From positions 248,001-312,000 of the forward strand of contig CAZDJZ010000001.1 of assembly GCA_964505785.1 (NCBI GenBank): a stretch of 64,000 nucleotides of DNA. The letters are read 5' to 3'. The translations under genes and the position numbers were made by a program. Source of the DNA: CAYRTV01 sp964505785 (GTDB lineage Bacteria; Acidobacteriota; Aminicenantia; Aminicenantales; Aminicenantaceae). Below are positions 43,466-51,216 of the stretch, one piece after another. The first letter of the stretch is position 1, and each line of letters starts with the position of its first letter. Below the pieces are notes generated by a model. The model did no database searches. It worked only from the letters and a program-made list of their open reading frames with translations, and was not told the DNA's origin.

Positions 43466-44476
43466 CTAAGGGAATCGTCGTTTTTGATATTTATTAACCG
43501 CATTGACATGCTCCCGGTAAGTTGAGCTGAATTTGTGGCTGCCGTCATTCCGGGAAACAAAATAGAGATAATCCGTATCTTCCGGGAAAAGGGCCGCTTG
43601 CAGGGATCCGGTTCCAGGATTGGCGATGGGACCGGGCGGCAGCCCAGGATAGAGGTAGGTATTATAAGGGGAATCCATCTCCAGGTGTTTTCGGGTGAGA
43701 TTGCCGGAGAATTCGTTGCGCTTTTTTAAGGCATATATGATGGTTGGATCGCAAGCTAATCTCATTCCCTTGCGGAGCCGGTTATGAAAGACAGCCGATA
43801 CCAGTGGTTTTTCTTCGGGAAGGGATGTTTCTTTTTCAATCAGAGAGGCCAAGGTCACCACTTCGCGGATGCTCATATTGAGTTTTTCTCTCCGGGCATG
43901 CCATTCCGGATGGAATACCTGCTTGAATTGGATGACCATGTTTTCGATTATTTTGGCTGCGGTTGTGTTTTTTGAAATCGTGTATGTTTCAGGGAAAAGG
44001 TACCCTTCCAAATCGGTTGCTTGGGTATCCCAGTCTGTTATCAAGGCGGGATTTTCGACGGCATCCAAAACAGCTGGATATTGCAGAAATTCGAAGGCCC
44101 CCAAGACTTCCGCGGTTTCACGGCAGGTCAAACCTTCCGGGATGGTAATCGAATACAGCTTGACATCTCCGGCCATGATTTTTCTCAGGATTTCTCTTTC
44201 ACTCAACGGATAACGGAAAATATATTCCCCCGCTTTTAAGCTTTGTCCAGGGTAGAACAGCCGGTAAGCGAGCATGAAGCTGAACCGGTCCTGAATGATC
44301 CCGTTTTTGTGCAGATTCTCCGCGATGGATTGAGCGCTCTGACCCGGTGTGATTTCAAACAAAACTTCCCCGGATTCCCCTGTTACTCTGAATTGGTATT
44401 GCCGAAAGAACCACACGCTGAAAATAAATAAAACAATAATAAGAAAAGATATGGATAATTTGATAATTCGAATCAT
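43466..44476 (-). CDS. mltG: Endolytic murein transglycosylase
   Basis: Membrane-anchored enzyme of 336 residues cleaving nascent peptidoglycan strands and setting glycan length. N-terminal transmembrane segment (about 8-26), LysM-like subdomain (about 35-105), and YceG/MltG catalytic domain (about 110-330) with VTLASLIEKET (catalytic Glu), DPTIIYAL, SPYNTYLYPGLPPGPIANPG and DYLYFV. Length is typical. The start overlaps the ruvX stop (ATGA), and the two genes together with ddl form one minus-strand operon. Confidence 0.95.
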   Translation of the reverse strand: MIRIIKLSISFLIIVLFIFSVWFFRQYQFRVTGESGEVLFEITPGQSAQSIAENLHKNGIIQDRFSFMLAYRLFYPGQSLKAGEYIFRYPLSEREILRKIMAGDVKLYSITIPEGLTCRETAEVLGAFEFLQYPAVLDAVENPALITDWDTQATDLEGYLFPETYTISKNTTAAKIIENMVIQFKQVFHPEWHARREKLNMSIREVVTLASLIEKETSLPEEKPLVSAVFHNRLRKGMRLACDPTIIYALKKRNEFSGNLTRKHLEMDSPYNTYLYPGLPPGPIANPGTGSLQAALFPEDTDYLYFVSRNDGSHKFSSTYREHVNAVNKYQKRRFP

Positions 44477-44883
44477 GTTAATGTCTCAAGATAGGCCGTA
44501 AGAATAATGGCAGCGGAGATGGCATCTTCTCTTTTTTTCCAATCTTCCGGCTTTATCTTTTTTTCCCGCAAATGCTGTTGGGCTTCCCAGGTGGAAAGTC
44601 GCTCATCCCAATATATCAGCGGAATGTCCAGGAAGGATTTAAGCCAATCGCCGAATTGCCTGGTTTTTTCAGCGCGAAAGCCTTCGCTTCCGTTCATCCG
44701 GAATGGGAGGCCGATGATGATCCGGCCGATTCCATGATCTTTTGTCAAATTTTCGAAATACCGTTTATCCTCGGACTTGCTTTTGACACGGTAGGTTTCC
44801 AGCGTCCGGGCTGTCATGAACAGTTCGTCACTGACAGCCAAACCAATATTTTTGTCACCGTAATCAATTCCGAGAATTCTCAT
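44473..44883 (-). CDS. ruvX: Pre-16S rRNA nuclease / Holliday junction resolvase-like YqgF
   Basis: Cytoplasmic RNase H-fold nuclease of 136 residues (YqgF/RuvX), acting in 16S rRNA 5' end maturation and formerly proposed as a resolvase. MRILGIDYGDKNIGLAVSD carries the first catalytic Asp; IIIGLPFRMNG, YWDERLSTWEA and the DAISAAIIL terminus are family blocks. ATG at 44883 is used because it places the RILGIDYG motif at the N-terminus as usual; the frame extends further into ddl. It lies between ddl and mltG, an order seen in many bacteria (yqgF-mltG). Confidence 0.93.
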   Translation of the reverse strand: MRILGIDYGDKNIGLAVSDELFMTARTLETYRVKSKSEDKRYFENLTKDHGIGRIIIGLPFRMNGSEGFRAEKTRQFGDWLKSFLDIPLIYWDERLSTWEAQQHLREKKIKPEDWKKREDAISAAIILTAYLETLT

Positions 44884-44884
44884 G

Positions 44885-45928
44885 TTAAGCCCGCTGAGAG
44901 TGAAATTTGAGTCCAAGTTCGATCAGTTTGTCTATTAGGCGGCTAAAGGAGAGGCCGCTGGCCTCCCATAGCTTAGGATACATGCTGATTTCAGTAAAAC
45001 CGGGAATTGTGTTGATTTCATTCAGGAACAGCCGGCCGCTTGGTTGTTCCAGAAAAAAATCAACCCGGGCCATGCCTCTGCATTCCAGCCCAAGAAACGC
45101 TTGAATGGAAAATTCTTGGATCTTTTTGACCTGGGAATCGGGAATATCAGCCGGTATGCTGAACTGTGTTTTGCCTTCGATATATTTATCCCGGTAATCA
45201 TAAAACTCCCGGCTGGGGAAAACTTCGCCGGGGAGCGAAGCTTCGGGGTATTCATTTCCGAGGACACTGCATTCCAATTCGCGTCCGGTAACAGCCTTTT
45301 CAATCAAAACTTTGCTGTCATGAGCAAACGCCTGTTCCATTCCGGCTTCCAAATCGCTCCAGTTTTTGATCTTGCAGATTCCGATACTGGAACCGAGATT
45401 GGCCGGTTTGATAAAAACCGGCGGTTTGAATTTCCGTTTGACAGTGTCAACTGAATAAGCGGGATCGTTTTGAAAGTCAGGTTTCCGGACGGTCAGATAG
45501 TCTCCCACCGGAAGCCCGAGGGCTTTGAAGATGGTCTTGGCAACATCTTTATCCATGGCCAGGGCAGAGCCGAGTACGGAAGCGCCGGTATAGGCGACAT
45601 CCGCCATTTCAAAAAGGCCCTGAATAGTTCCGTCTTCACCATAAGGCCCGTGTAAAACCGGAAAATAAATGTCAGTTTTTTCTCGGGGCTCTGAGATTAT
45701 TTGGGCCCATGATAAAAAAGAGTAAAAGGGCCCCTTGTTTAAATCAGCTTGAGAAACGAGCGGAGACGTCACGGGTTTCCATTTTCCTTCCCTGTTAATA
45801 AAAATGGATTGTATCGTGTATTTTTCCGGATTCAGATGGCGGTAAACAGCGGATGCCGATTGCAGAGAGACATCGTGTTCGGCGGACCGTCCGCCGAAAA
45901 TTATGGTGACACTTGTTTTTTGCTTCAT
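44885..45928 (-). CDS. ddl: D-alanine--D-alanine ligase
   Basis: ATP-grasp ligase of 347 residues making the D-Ala-D-Ala end of peptidoglycan precursors. VTIIFGGRSAEHDVSL at the N-terminus, LHGPYGEDGTIQGLFEMADVAYTG, FIKPANLGSSIGI, and FLNEINTIPGFTEISMYP are diagnostic. The ATG at 45928 lacks a visible ribosome site; a GTG at 45958 would add ten residues but sits at the edge of a repeat. A gamma-type repeat fills the region upstream (45958-46030), so the promoter is uncertain. First gene of the ddl-ruvX-mltG operon. Confidence 0.94.
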   Translation of the reverse strand: MKQKTSVTIIFGGRSAEHDVSLQSASAVYRHLNPEKYTIQSIFINREGKWKPVTSPLVSQADLNKGPFYSFLSWAQIISEPREKTDIYFPVLHGPYGEDGTIQGLFEMADVAYTGASVLGSALAMDKDVAKTIFKALGLPVGDYLTVRKPDFQNDPAYSVDTVKRKFKPPVFIKPANLGSSIGICKIKNWSDLEAGMEQAFAHDSKVLIEKAVTGRELECSVLGNEYPEASLPGEVFPSREFYDYRDKYIEGKTQFSIPADIPDSQVKKIQEFSIQAFLGLECRGMARVDFFLEQPSGRLFLNEINTIPGFTEISMYPKLWEASGLSFSRLIDKLIELGLKFHSQRA

Positions 45929-45957
45929 AAAAACAATCTGTTGGTAATCAAGGCACA

Positions 45958-46030
45958 CCTCTCTAGGGCCTGCTGCGCAGCCCTCAGGGTGACCCTTTCG
46001 GGTCGTTTTCGAACGAATAATCCAGCTTAA
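45958..46030. repeat. Gamma-variant repeat with GAAA-capped hairpin
   Basis: Read on the minus strand: AGCTGGATTATTCGTTCG, AAAACGACCCGAAAGGGTCA, then CCCTGAGGGCTGCGCAGCAG. GACCC-GAAA-GGGTC is a perfect 5-bp stem with a GNRA tetraloop, and CTGCGCAG is a second palindrome. Same layout as 16811-16853. Confidence 0.65.
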
Positions 46031-46042
46031 TAGTACAGGATA

Positions 46043-46312
46043 TTATAATTTTCCGATAAAAAGCTTACTGGGATTAAATTTAATCCTTTTTTTTGCAGGA
46101 ATAGGGATAATTTCTCCGGTCCGGGGATTCCGGCCTTTTCTTTTCCTGGTGTTTTTTACTTCGAAACTTCCAAATCCGGAAAAAGTAACTTTTTCCCCTT
46201 TTTGAAGAGACGCCTTCATTCCCTGAATAAGCTGGTCGAAAGCTTTTTCAGCCTGAGCTGCAGTTATTCCTGCATCTTTAGACATTAAAGAGAGAGCTTC
46301 TTTCTTGTTCAC
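46043..46312 (-). CDS. hup: HU-family DNA-binding protein
   Basis: Nucleoid protein of 89 residues that bends and coats DNA. NKKEALSLMSKDAGITAAQAEKA, GEKVTFSGFGSFEVKNTRKR and the arm RKGRNPRTGEIIPIPAKKRIKFNPSK with the conserved PRTG are classical HU/IHF features. The start is GTG at 46312, preceded by AAGGAGG. A TTGACT-17-TAATAT promoter lies at 46354-46382. Monocistronic; HU versus IHF cannot be separated by eye. Confidence 0.95.
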   Translation of the reverse strand: MNKKEALSLMSKDAGITAAQAEKAFDQLIQGMKASLQKGEKVTFSGFGSFEVKNTRKRKGRNPRTGEIIPIPAKKRIKFNPSKLFIGKL

Positions 46313-46353
46313 AGTATTCCTCCTTCTTAAGACTCCATAACCCGATTCATTAA

Positions 46354-46382
46354 ATATTAGAAAAATGATTCGCGGAAGTCAA
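46354..46382 (-). promoter_or_regulatory. hup promoter
   Basis: Read on the minus strand: TTGACT (46382-46377), 17-base spacer, TAATAT (46359-46354). It lies back-to-back with the plus-strand promoter at 46441-46469, with 58 bases between the two -35 boxes. Confidence 0.75.
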
Positions 46383-46440
46383 GGAAAACGAAGAAGATTC
46401 GTTCGGATATTTTCAGGACGAAATAAAAAATTTTTGAATA

Positions 46441-46469
46441 TTGACACATGTAAAACGACAAAATATAAT
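46441..46469 (+). promoter_or_regulatory. Full-consensus sigma-70 promoter
   Basis: TTGACA (46441-46446), exactly 17 bases, TATAAT (46464-46469): both boxes are perfect matches to consensus. It drives the secreted protein gene that starts at 46512. Confidence 0.9.
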
Positions 46470-46511
46470 AATAGAAATATTGGAAAAAAAATCCAGGCAA
46501 GAGGTGTTTCC

Positions 46512-47345
46512 GTGAGCAAAAAAGATTTATGCAAAAATTATATGGTTTTTCCGATTTTAGCGGTCATGTTTATGGTAGCTGCAGGCCCGGTGGAATTGTA
46601 TTCCCAGGAGCATCAAATTGAAAAGGCGACTATATACAAAGATATCTATCCCCTGATTTCAGATGCGGATAGATATTGTTCATTTTTTATTTGGGATGGA
46701 GATAAACCGGACGTTTGGATTACCGGATCCGAAAGAGAATATGAGCGCGAAATGCTGTCAAACGGTGATATTGTCTATATCAATCAGGGGCGAAACCATG
46801 GTTTGGAATCGGGACAGGTTTTCATGATCCTGCAGATGAGCCGTAACAGAGGATATAAAGAAGGAATGATTCAGGAAACTATCCCTGGATATGGCCGGCT
46901 GGCTTACAGGAGAGGACGTCTCCGGGTGAAAGAGATAGGAGAGGACCAAGCTATTGCCGAAATTGAAAAAGCTTGCGGGAAAATTATGATTGGGGATTTC
47001 CTGGTTTCCTTTCAACCAAAGGAAACGGTTATGGGAAAGGACCTTGGATATAACATTTCGCCTTTTGAAATACAAAGGGATGAAGGCGAGATCATTTTCT
47101 TGGAAAGCGAATTCAATCAAATCGGAAACGGACACTGGGCGCTTATTAACTTGGGAGAAAAAGATGACGTTAAACGAGGGGACCAATTTATTGTTTTTCG
47201 TGAGGTCAAAAAAGGAGCGCCTCCAAAACTATTTGGAAATTCAGTCGTGATTGATGTTCAAGAAAAAACCGCTACTATAAAAATATTATCCTGCCGGGAT
47301 ACTGTGGAAATGGGTGATCAGGTCATGCGGCATCCGGGAAAATAA
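46512..47345 (+). CDS. Secreted hypothetical protein with duplicated beta domain
   Basis: Exported protein of 277 residues: signal peptide (about 1-33), then a region with two similar segments, GDIVYINQGRNHGLESGQVFMIL (about 90-112) and ALINLGEKDDVKRGDQFIVFR (about 213-233). These repeat a pattern seen in LysM-adjacent or FlgT-C-like domains of secreted proteins; I cannot name the family with certainty. A GTG at 46512 with AGAGGTG upstream is chosen; the frame open from 46365 would run through the promoter. Driven by a perfect consensus promoter, so expression may be high. Function unknown. Confidence 0.75.
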   Translation: MSKKDLCKNYMVFPILAVMFMVAAGPVELYSQEHQIEKATIYKDIYPLISDADRYCSFFIWDGDKPDVWITGSEREYEREMLSNGDIVYINQGRNHGLESGQVFMILQMSRNRGYKEGMIQETIPGYGRLAYRRGRLRVKEIGEDQAIAEIEKACGKIMIGDFLVSFQPKETVMGKDLGYNISPFEIQRDEGEIIFLESEFNQIGNGHWALINLGEKDDVKRGDQFIVFREVKKGAPPKLFGNSVVIDVQEKTATIKILSCRDTVEMGDQVMRHPGK

Positions 47346-48064
47346 AGAATGCCGTGCAGAGCAGGCCTCAGAATGACAAACAGCGTCATCCTGAGCGAAG
47401 CGACACTGCTTCGTTTCTCAGAAAAGGTGTGAATTGTGAATCGCTCATGTAAGACGACGAGCCTCTTCACTCCGTTCAAATACTTTGCATTTAAAATAAA
47501 AGACTCTTTACTCCTGACTCTTTATTCTTTCCTGCGAAGCGGTTCAAGATCCTCATGGCTTGCTCTGCGGGCCTCGGCATGACATGTTGGTTCATTTTTC
47601 ATCGTTTCGGGTGTGTTATGCTCATGTTTAATTCATAAAAAATTGCAATATTTCTGCAATCTTTTTGTTATCAGCGATAACCATGCTTTTTAGCCTGAAT
47701 TATTTATAAAAAAATTGCGGTGTTTTTGCCATTTCTTTTTTATCAGCGATTAACATGATCTTTATTGAAAGTTCAAATTGAAAGTTTTTCATTTGCACCT
47801 TTATATTATAATCGCAATTTTTCACCCCTTCAGGCGGGCCGAATCTCACCGCATCTTCCGGCATGCAGCTCGTCGTAGTGAAGGACCACGACTTCCTCGC
47901 TGTAAACCGAAATCTGCGGCAATCTCGGCCCGTGAATAATCCAGGTTAGAGAAAGATCCATGAGAAATTTTTTCATTTCGAATTCGATGTTCCGCTGAGT
48001 CTTTATGGTTGACAGAGTTAGGGGATTCTGGTAATTTAAGCCCGCATTCTTTTTAATAGTAAGG
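47346..48064. other. Long repeat-rich intergenic region
   Basis: About 720 bases without a gene. 47367-47395 holds CTCAGAATGAC and GTCATCCTGAG head to head (10 of 11 positions pair). 47629-47692 and 47697-47764 are two diverged tandem copies of one segment (shared TTATCAGCGATAACCATG/TTATCAGCGATTAACATG). 47691-47948 is a complete family A element, annotated separately. The last 100 bases before tRNA-Gly show no clear promoter. Confidence 0.6.
47691..47948. repeat. Dispersed repeat family A, long complete copy (258 bp)
   Basis: Left end TAGCCTGAATTATTTATAAA (alpha type, followed by AATTGCGG); right end, read in reverse, AACCTGGATTATTCACGGGC (beta type, followed by CGAGATTGCCGCAGAT). The core has no ORF. 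The order of ends is opposite to the copies at 8811 and 34971, i.e. the element is inserted in the other orientation. Confidence 0.75.
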
Positions 48065-48139
48065 GCGGGCGTAGTTCAGCGGTAGAACGTCTGCTTGCCA
48101 AGCAGAAGGTCGAGGGTTCAAGTCCCTTCGCCCGCTCCA
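48065..48139 (+). tRNA. tRNA-Gly (anticodon GCC)
   Basis: Acceptor stem GCGGGCG/CGCCCGC, D-arm GTTCAGCGGTAGAAC, anticodon stem CTGCT/AGCAG around TGCCA with GCC at 48097-48099, T-arm GAGGGTTCAAGTCCCTT, discriminator T, and an encoded CCA end. All arms pair. Confidence 0.97.
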
Positions 48140-48164
48140 GATAATATCCGGTGTCTAAAGAAAC

Positions 48165-48240
48165 GGCGCGGTACCCAAGTGGCTAAGGGAGAGGTCTGCA
48201 AAACCTCGATTCGTCGGTTCGAATCCGACCCGCGCCTCCA
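48165..48240 (+). tRNA. tRNA-Cys (anticodon GCA)
   Basis: Acceptor stem GGCGCGG/CCGCGCC, anticodon stem GAGGT/ACCTC with loop CTGCAAA and GCA at 48198-48200, T-arm GTCGGTTCGAATCCGAC, discriminator T, and an encoded CCA. It lies 25 bases after tRNA-Gly, probably on the same transcript. Confidence 0.96.
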
Positions 48241-48308
48241 CATGCCGCTCTCATCACATGCGCTTGCGTTTTATGATTTCCAAGTGTTCTTTCAGTTCAT
48301 CTGGTCCT

Positions 48309-48348
48309 TCTAAGTCCATCTAGGTCTATCTAAGTCTCTCTAAGTATA
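48309..48348. repeat. 10-bp minisatellite, four diverged copies
   Basis: Consecutive units TCTAAGTCCA, TCTAGGTCTA, TCTAAGTCTC, TCTAAGTATA. A fifth, weaker unit may follow. It lies just downstream of tRNA-Cys in a non-coding tract. Confidence 0.75.
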
Positions 48349-48399
48349 TTTGGTCTTTTCGGTCAATTCAGTCTGTTCATTCGACTCGATATACTTGTG

Positions 48400-48435
48400 T
48401 TGCTCGGGTTGCTTGGGTTACTAGAGTTACGAGGG
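48400..48435. repeat. 9-bp minisatellite, four diverged copies
   Basis: Consecutive units TTGCTCGGG, TTGCTTGGG, TTACTAGAG, TTACGAGGG. The surrounding 48241-48600 also repeats AAGTGTTCTTTCAGT and TCAATTCAGTCTGTTC at two places each, so the whole tract is built from decayed repeats and shows no gene. Confidence 0.7.
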
Positions 48436-48697
48436 TTCTTACCCGCTGTGCTCGCATTTATTTGCGTTCGAAGTGTTCTTTCAGTCCATTTAGATCAATT
48501 CAGTCTGTTCGGCTCACGTCACGAAGATTATTCGGGTTCATTCTGTTCGATCGCCGGTTTTCAGATTTGAGTTTTGAGATTTGAGATAATTATATTATGA
48601 AGTTCTTTTCCCAATTATGCAGAATAAGCTCCTTCGCTTCTCTCAGGAGGACAAGCTTGGGCACATGACCGCCGCGGTCCCGGATTGGGAAATGATA

Positions 48698-48726
48698 TTG
48701 ACAGTGGCGGAAAAAAAAGATATATT
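48698..48726 (+). promoter_or_regulatory. Promoter of the Yip1 gene
   Basis: TTGACA (48698-48703), 17-base spacer containing an A8 tract, TATATT (48721-48726). The start codon is 28 bases after the -10 box. Confidence 0.85.
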
Positions 48727-48753
48727 TGAGGAAATTATTCAATGGAGGATGGA

Positions 48754-49350
48754 ATGCAACTAATTCCCCGTATAAAAGCAATACTTTTAAATCCGAAAGA
48801 AGAATGGGCTAAAATAAAGGAAGAAAAAACCACAACCATGGAGTTATTTACCGGGTATGCTATGATTCTGGCTGCAATTCCAGCTTTAGCTCAGTTTATC
48901 GGCCGTGCTATTGTCGGATATAATATTCCCTTTGTCGGGTGGGTTCGCTCCGGAATAGGATCAGCCTTACTGTACTCTATTATTTATTATATTTTCATAT
49001 TGGTGGTTGTATTTGTATTGGGAATCATCATCAATGCATTGGCCGCAACTTTCAATTCTGAACAGAACGCCGCTGATGCCATGAAACTGGCGGTTTACAG
49101 CTTTACTCCCGCATGGATAGCCGGCATTCTATATATCATTCCGCCCTTATCGATTCTGACTGTATTAGCCTCTTTATATGGACTTTATTTGCTGTATTTA
49201 GGTTTTAATCTTCCCATGCTGGGCACTCCAAAAGACAAAGTGCTTCCTTTCCTGGTGGTGACGATTATTGTTTCCATTGTTTTGATGGTTATCATGGGAG
49301 TTATACTCGGGGCGGTTTTTACCGTTGGAGTCGGCTTCCGGGCATTCTAA
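48754..49350 (+). CDS. Yip1-family membrane protein
   Basis: Integral membrane protein of 198 residues. PRIKAILLNPKEEWAKIKEEKTT at the N-terminus (about 5-27) is the bacterial Yip1 domain opening (xxxP...W..I..E), followed by about five hydrophobic segments and LGFNLPMLGTPKDK between the last two. The molecular role in bacteria is unknown. The ATG at 48754 is 5 bases from GGAGG; an ATG at 48742 overlaps that site and is rejected. A strong promoter lies directly upstream, so the gene is probably monocistronic. Confidence 0.85.
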   Translation: MQLIPRIKAILLNPKEEWAKIKEEKTTTMELFTGYAMILAAIPALAQFIGRAIVGYNIPFVGWVRSGIGSALLYSIIYYIFILVVVFVLGIIINALAATFNSEQNAADAMKLAVYSFTPAWIAGILYIIPPLSILTVLASLYGLYLLYLGFNLPMLGTPKDKVLPFLVVTIIVSIVLMVIMGVILGAVFTVGVGFRAF

Positions 49351-49524
49351 GTCACCATAGGACCGGATTTTAAGCCGCATTAATCCTTGAATTCAATCAG
49401 GAACGGGCGGCTTGGACACGGATGCTGATCCGGGCTGGGGATGCCATTATTATGCTGGCGTAGGCCTCCGAATAAAACTTCGTTGCAGGGCGTTTGCGAT
49501 GGAGTCCACAGCTTCATGCCCTGC

Positions 49525-49563
49525 GCCTCGCATCTGCGGTAATCTCGGTCCGTTCATCATCCA
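49525..49563. repeat. Solo beta end of repeat family A
   Basis: ATCTGCGGTAATCTCGGTCC, then GTTCATCATCCAGGA, matches the beta end of the copy ending at 47948 (ATCTGCGGCAATCTCGGCCC, then GTGAATAATCCAGG) over about 35 bases. No alpha end is found upstream, so it is a truncated copy. It touches the pyrF stop codon. Confidence 0.6.
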
Positions 49564-49569
49564 GGAAAG

Positions 49570-50283
49570 TCATGGTAACTCTCTAATAATCCGTTCCAAA
49601 GCCTTCTCTGGAGAAGAAGCGCTGATAACCGGCCGGCCGATGACTAAATAGTCTGAACCCAAGCGTACGGCTTCAGCCGGAGTCATGATCCGTTTCTGGT
49701 CTTGAGCGGCCGCCCAAACCGGACGTATACCGGGGGTGACCACTTTGAATCCCGGCTTGACCTGTTTCCTGACGGCGGAAATTTCCCGTGGAGAACAAAC
49801 AATCCCATCCATTCCTGCTTCTTCCGCAAGGGAGGCTAGGGTTAAAACCATTTCCAGGGACGACGATTGTATATTCATTTTTTTCAAATCAGCATCTTGT
49901 AAGCTTGTTAAAACGGTAACAGCCAGCAATTGAGGACGCGCGACTTGCTTTTTCGCGGCTTCATTGGAAGCTTCTTCGGCTGCCCGTCTCATCATGTCCA
50001 GCCCTCCTGACGCATGCAGCGTCATCATATCCACGTGCATACCAATGGCGGCTTTTACCGCACCGGCGACGGTATTGGGGATATCGTGGAGTTTCAAATC
50101 CAGAAAAATGCGTTTGCCCATTCGGGCGATATCCTGCAGCAGGCGGGGACCCTCCGCTGTATAGAGGCGAAGCCCGATTTTAAAGCAGCGTGCGGAGGGG
50201 AGTCGCCGGGCCAGGCCTAGAGCTTCTTTTCTTGTATCCAGATCCAGCGCCAGAATGATTTTTTCAGCTTGAGTTGTTGTCAT
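49570..50283 (-). CDS. pyrF: Orotidine 5'-phosphate decarboxylase
   Basis: Last step of de novo UMP synthesis, TIM-barrel enzyme of 237 residues (group I). ILALDLDTRKEAL opens the barrel; FLDLKLHDIPNTV carries the catalytic Asp-Lys-Asp network; GIVCSPREI, VTPGIRPV and SDYLVIGRPVI bind phosphate. GGAGG precedes the ATG. It lies 12 bases after pyrD in the pyrK-pyrD-pyrF operon on the minus strand. Length is normal. Confidence 0.97.
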   Translation of the reverse strand: MTTTQAEKIILALDLDTRKEALGLARRLPSARCFKIGLRLYTAEGPRLLQDIARMGKRIFLDLKLHDIPNTVAGAVKAAIGMHVDMMTLHASGGLDMMRRAAEEASNEAAKKQVARPQLLAVTVLTSLQDADLKKMNIQSSSLEMVLTLASLAEEAGMDGIVCSPREISAVRKQVKPGFKVVTPGIRPVWAAAQDQKRIMTPAEAVRLGSDYLVIGRPVISASSPEKALERIIRELP

Positions 50284-50295
50284 GGGAATCCTCCT

Positions 50296-51216
50296 TTATT
50301 TTCCAGTCAGATCCAGGCTGCCGATAAGGGATTGCAGCGGGACTCTTTTCTTACGGCAGTAATGCTGGAGGTCCTGAATGATGTTGATGGTGGTACGGGG
50401 ATCCACAAAATTGGCGGTTCCCACCTGAACGGCCGAGGCTCCGGTTATCATGAATTCCAGGACATCGGCGGCATTTGAAATTCCGCCGATTCCGATAACC
50501 GGAATTTGAACGCTTCGGGCAGCCTGATAGACCATTCTGAGGGCTATGGGTTTTATAGCCGGACCGCTTAATCCGCCCATAATATTTGCCAGCCGGGGAC
50601 GCCCTGATTCAGGATCAACCGCCATCGCCAGCAGTGTGTTGATCAAGGATAGGGCATCCGAACCTGCTTCGGCGGCGCTTACGGCGATTTCTTCAATCCG
50701 GGTGACATTGGGAGAAAGCTTAGTGATAACCGGACGGCTGGAAATATTTTTGACGTTTTTGACAATTTTGAAAGTGGAATCCGGACTTAAGGCTGGACAA
50801 CTTCCGCCTTTGCGGACATTAGGACAGGAAATATTGAGTTCATAAGCGGCTATGCCGTCATACTTATTGAGATAATCGGCAATCTCTGCATATTCATCTT
50901 CATGCTCTCCGCAAATATTGATGATCACAGCGGTGTCATAGGATTTCAATTTCGGCAGAATGTCCCGGCAGAATTTTTTTACTCCGATGCCCTGCAAACC
51001 AATGGAATTGATCAACCCTCCTGCGGTTTCCACAAGTCTCGGCGGGGGATTGCCTTCCCGCGGCGACATATACAATCCCTTGACCACAAACCCGCCCAAT
51101 TGATTGAGATCGACGTAGGGAGAAAACTCAAGGCCGTAACCAAAGGTTCCGCTGGCGCCGATGACAGGATTTTTGAACTTCAGAAATCCTAAATCGACGG
51201 TTAATCCGGTGTTCAC
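50296..51216 (-). CDS. pyrD: Dihydroorotate dehydrogenase B, catalytic subunit
   Basis: Class 1B FMN enzyme of 306 residues oxidising dihydroorotate to orotate, passing electrons through PyrK to NAD+. FKNPVIGASGTFGYG, the base Cys in LNISCPNV, KLSPNVTRIEEIA, and PVIGIGGISNAADVLEF with TGASAVQVGTANF are family motifs. A GTG at 51216 overlaps the pyrK stop (GTGA) and has GGAG 6 bases upstream, so it is preferred to the TTG at 51228. The NAD-linked form fits an anaerobic organism. Middle gene of pyrK-pyrD-pyrF. Confidence 0.96.
   Translation of the reverse strand: MNTGLTVDLGFLKFKNPVIGASGTFGYGLEFSPYVDLNQLGGFVVKGLYMSPREGNPPPRLVETAGGLINSIGLQGIGVKKFCRDILPKLKSYDTAVIINICGEHEDEYAEIADYLNKYDGIAAYELNISCPNVRKGGSCPALSPDSTFKIVKNVKNISSRPVITKLSPNVTRIEEIAVSAAEAGSDALSLINTLLAMAVDPESGRPRLANIMGGLSGPAIKPIALRMVYQAARSVQIPVIGIGGISNAADVLEFMITGASAVQVGTANFVDPRTTINIIQDLQHYCRKKRVPLQSLIGSLDLTGK

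Noticed and set aside
48057..48240. tRNA pair as an integration hotspot with a mobile island
   Set aside because: No integrase and no duplicated tRNA 3' end were found nearby; only minisatellites and repeats.
48590..48781. 63-codon minus-strand frame near the Yip1 promoter
   Set aside because: Overlaps the Yip1 promoter and start, has no ribosome site and no motif.
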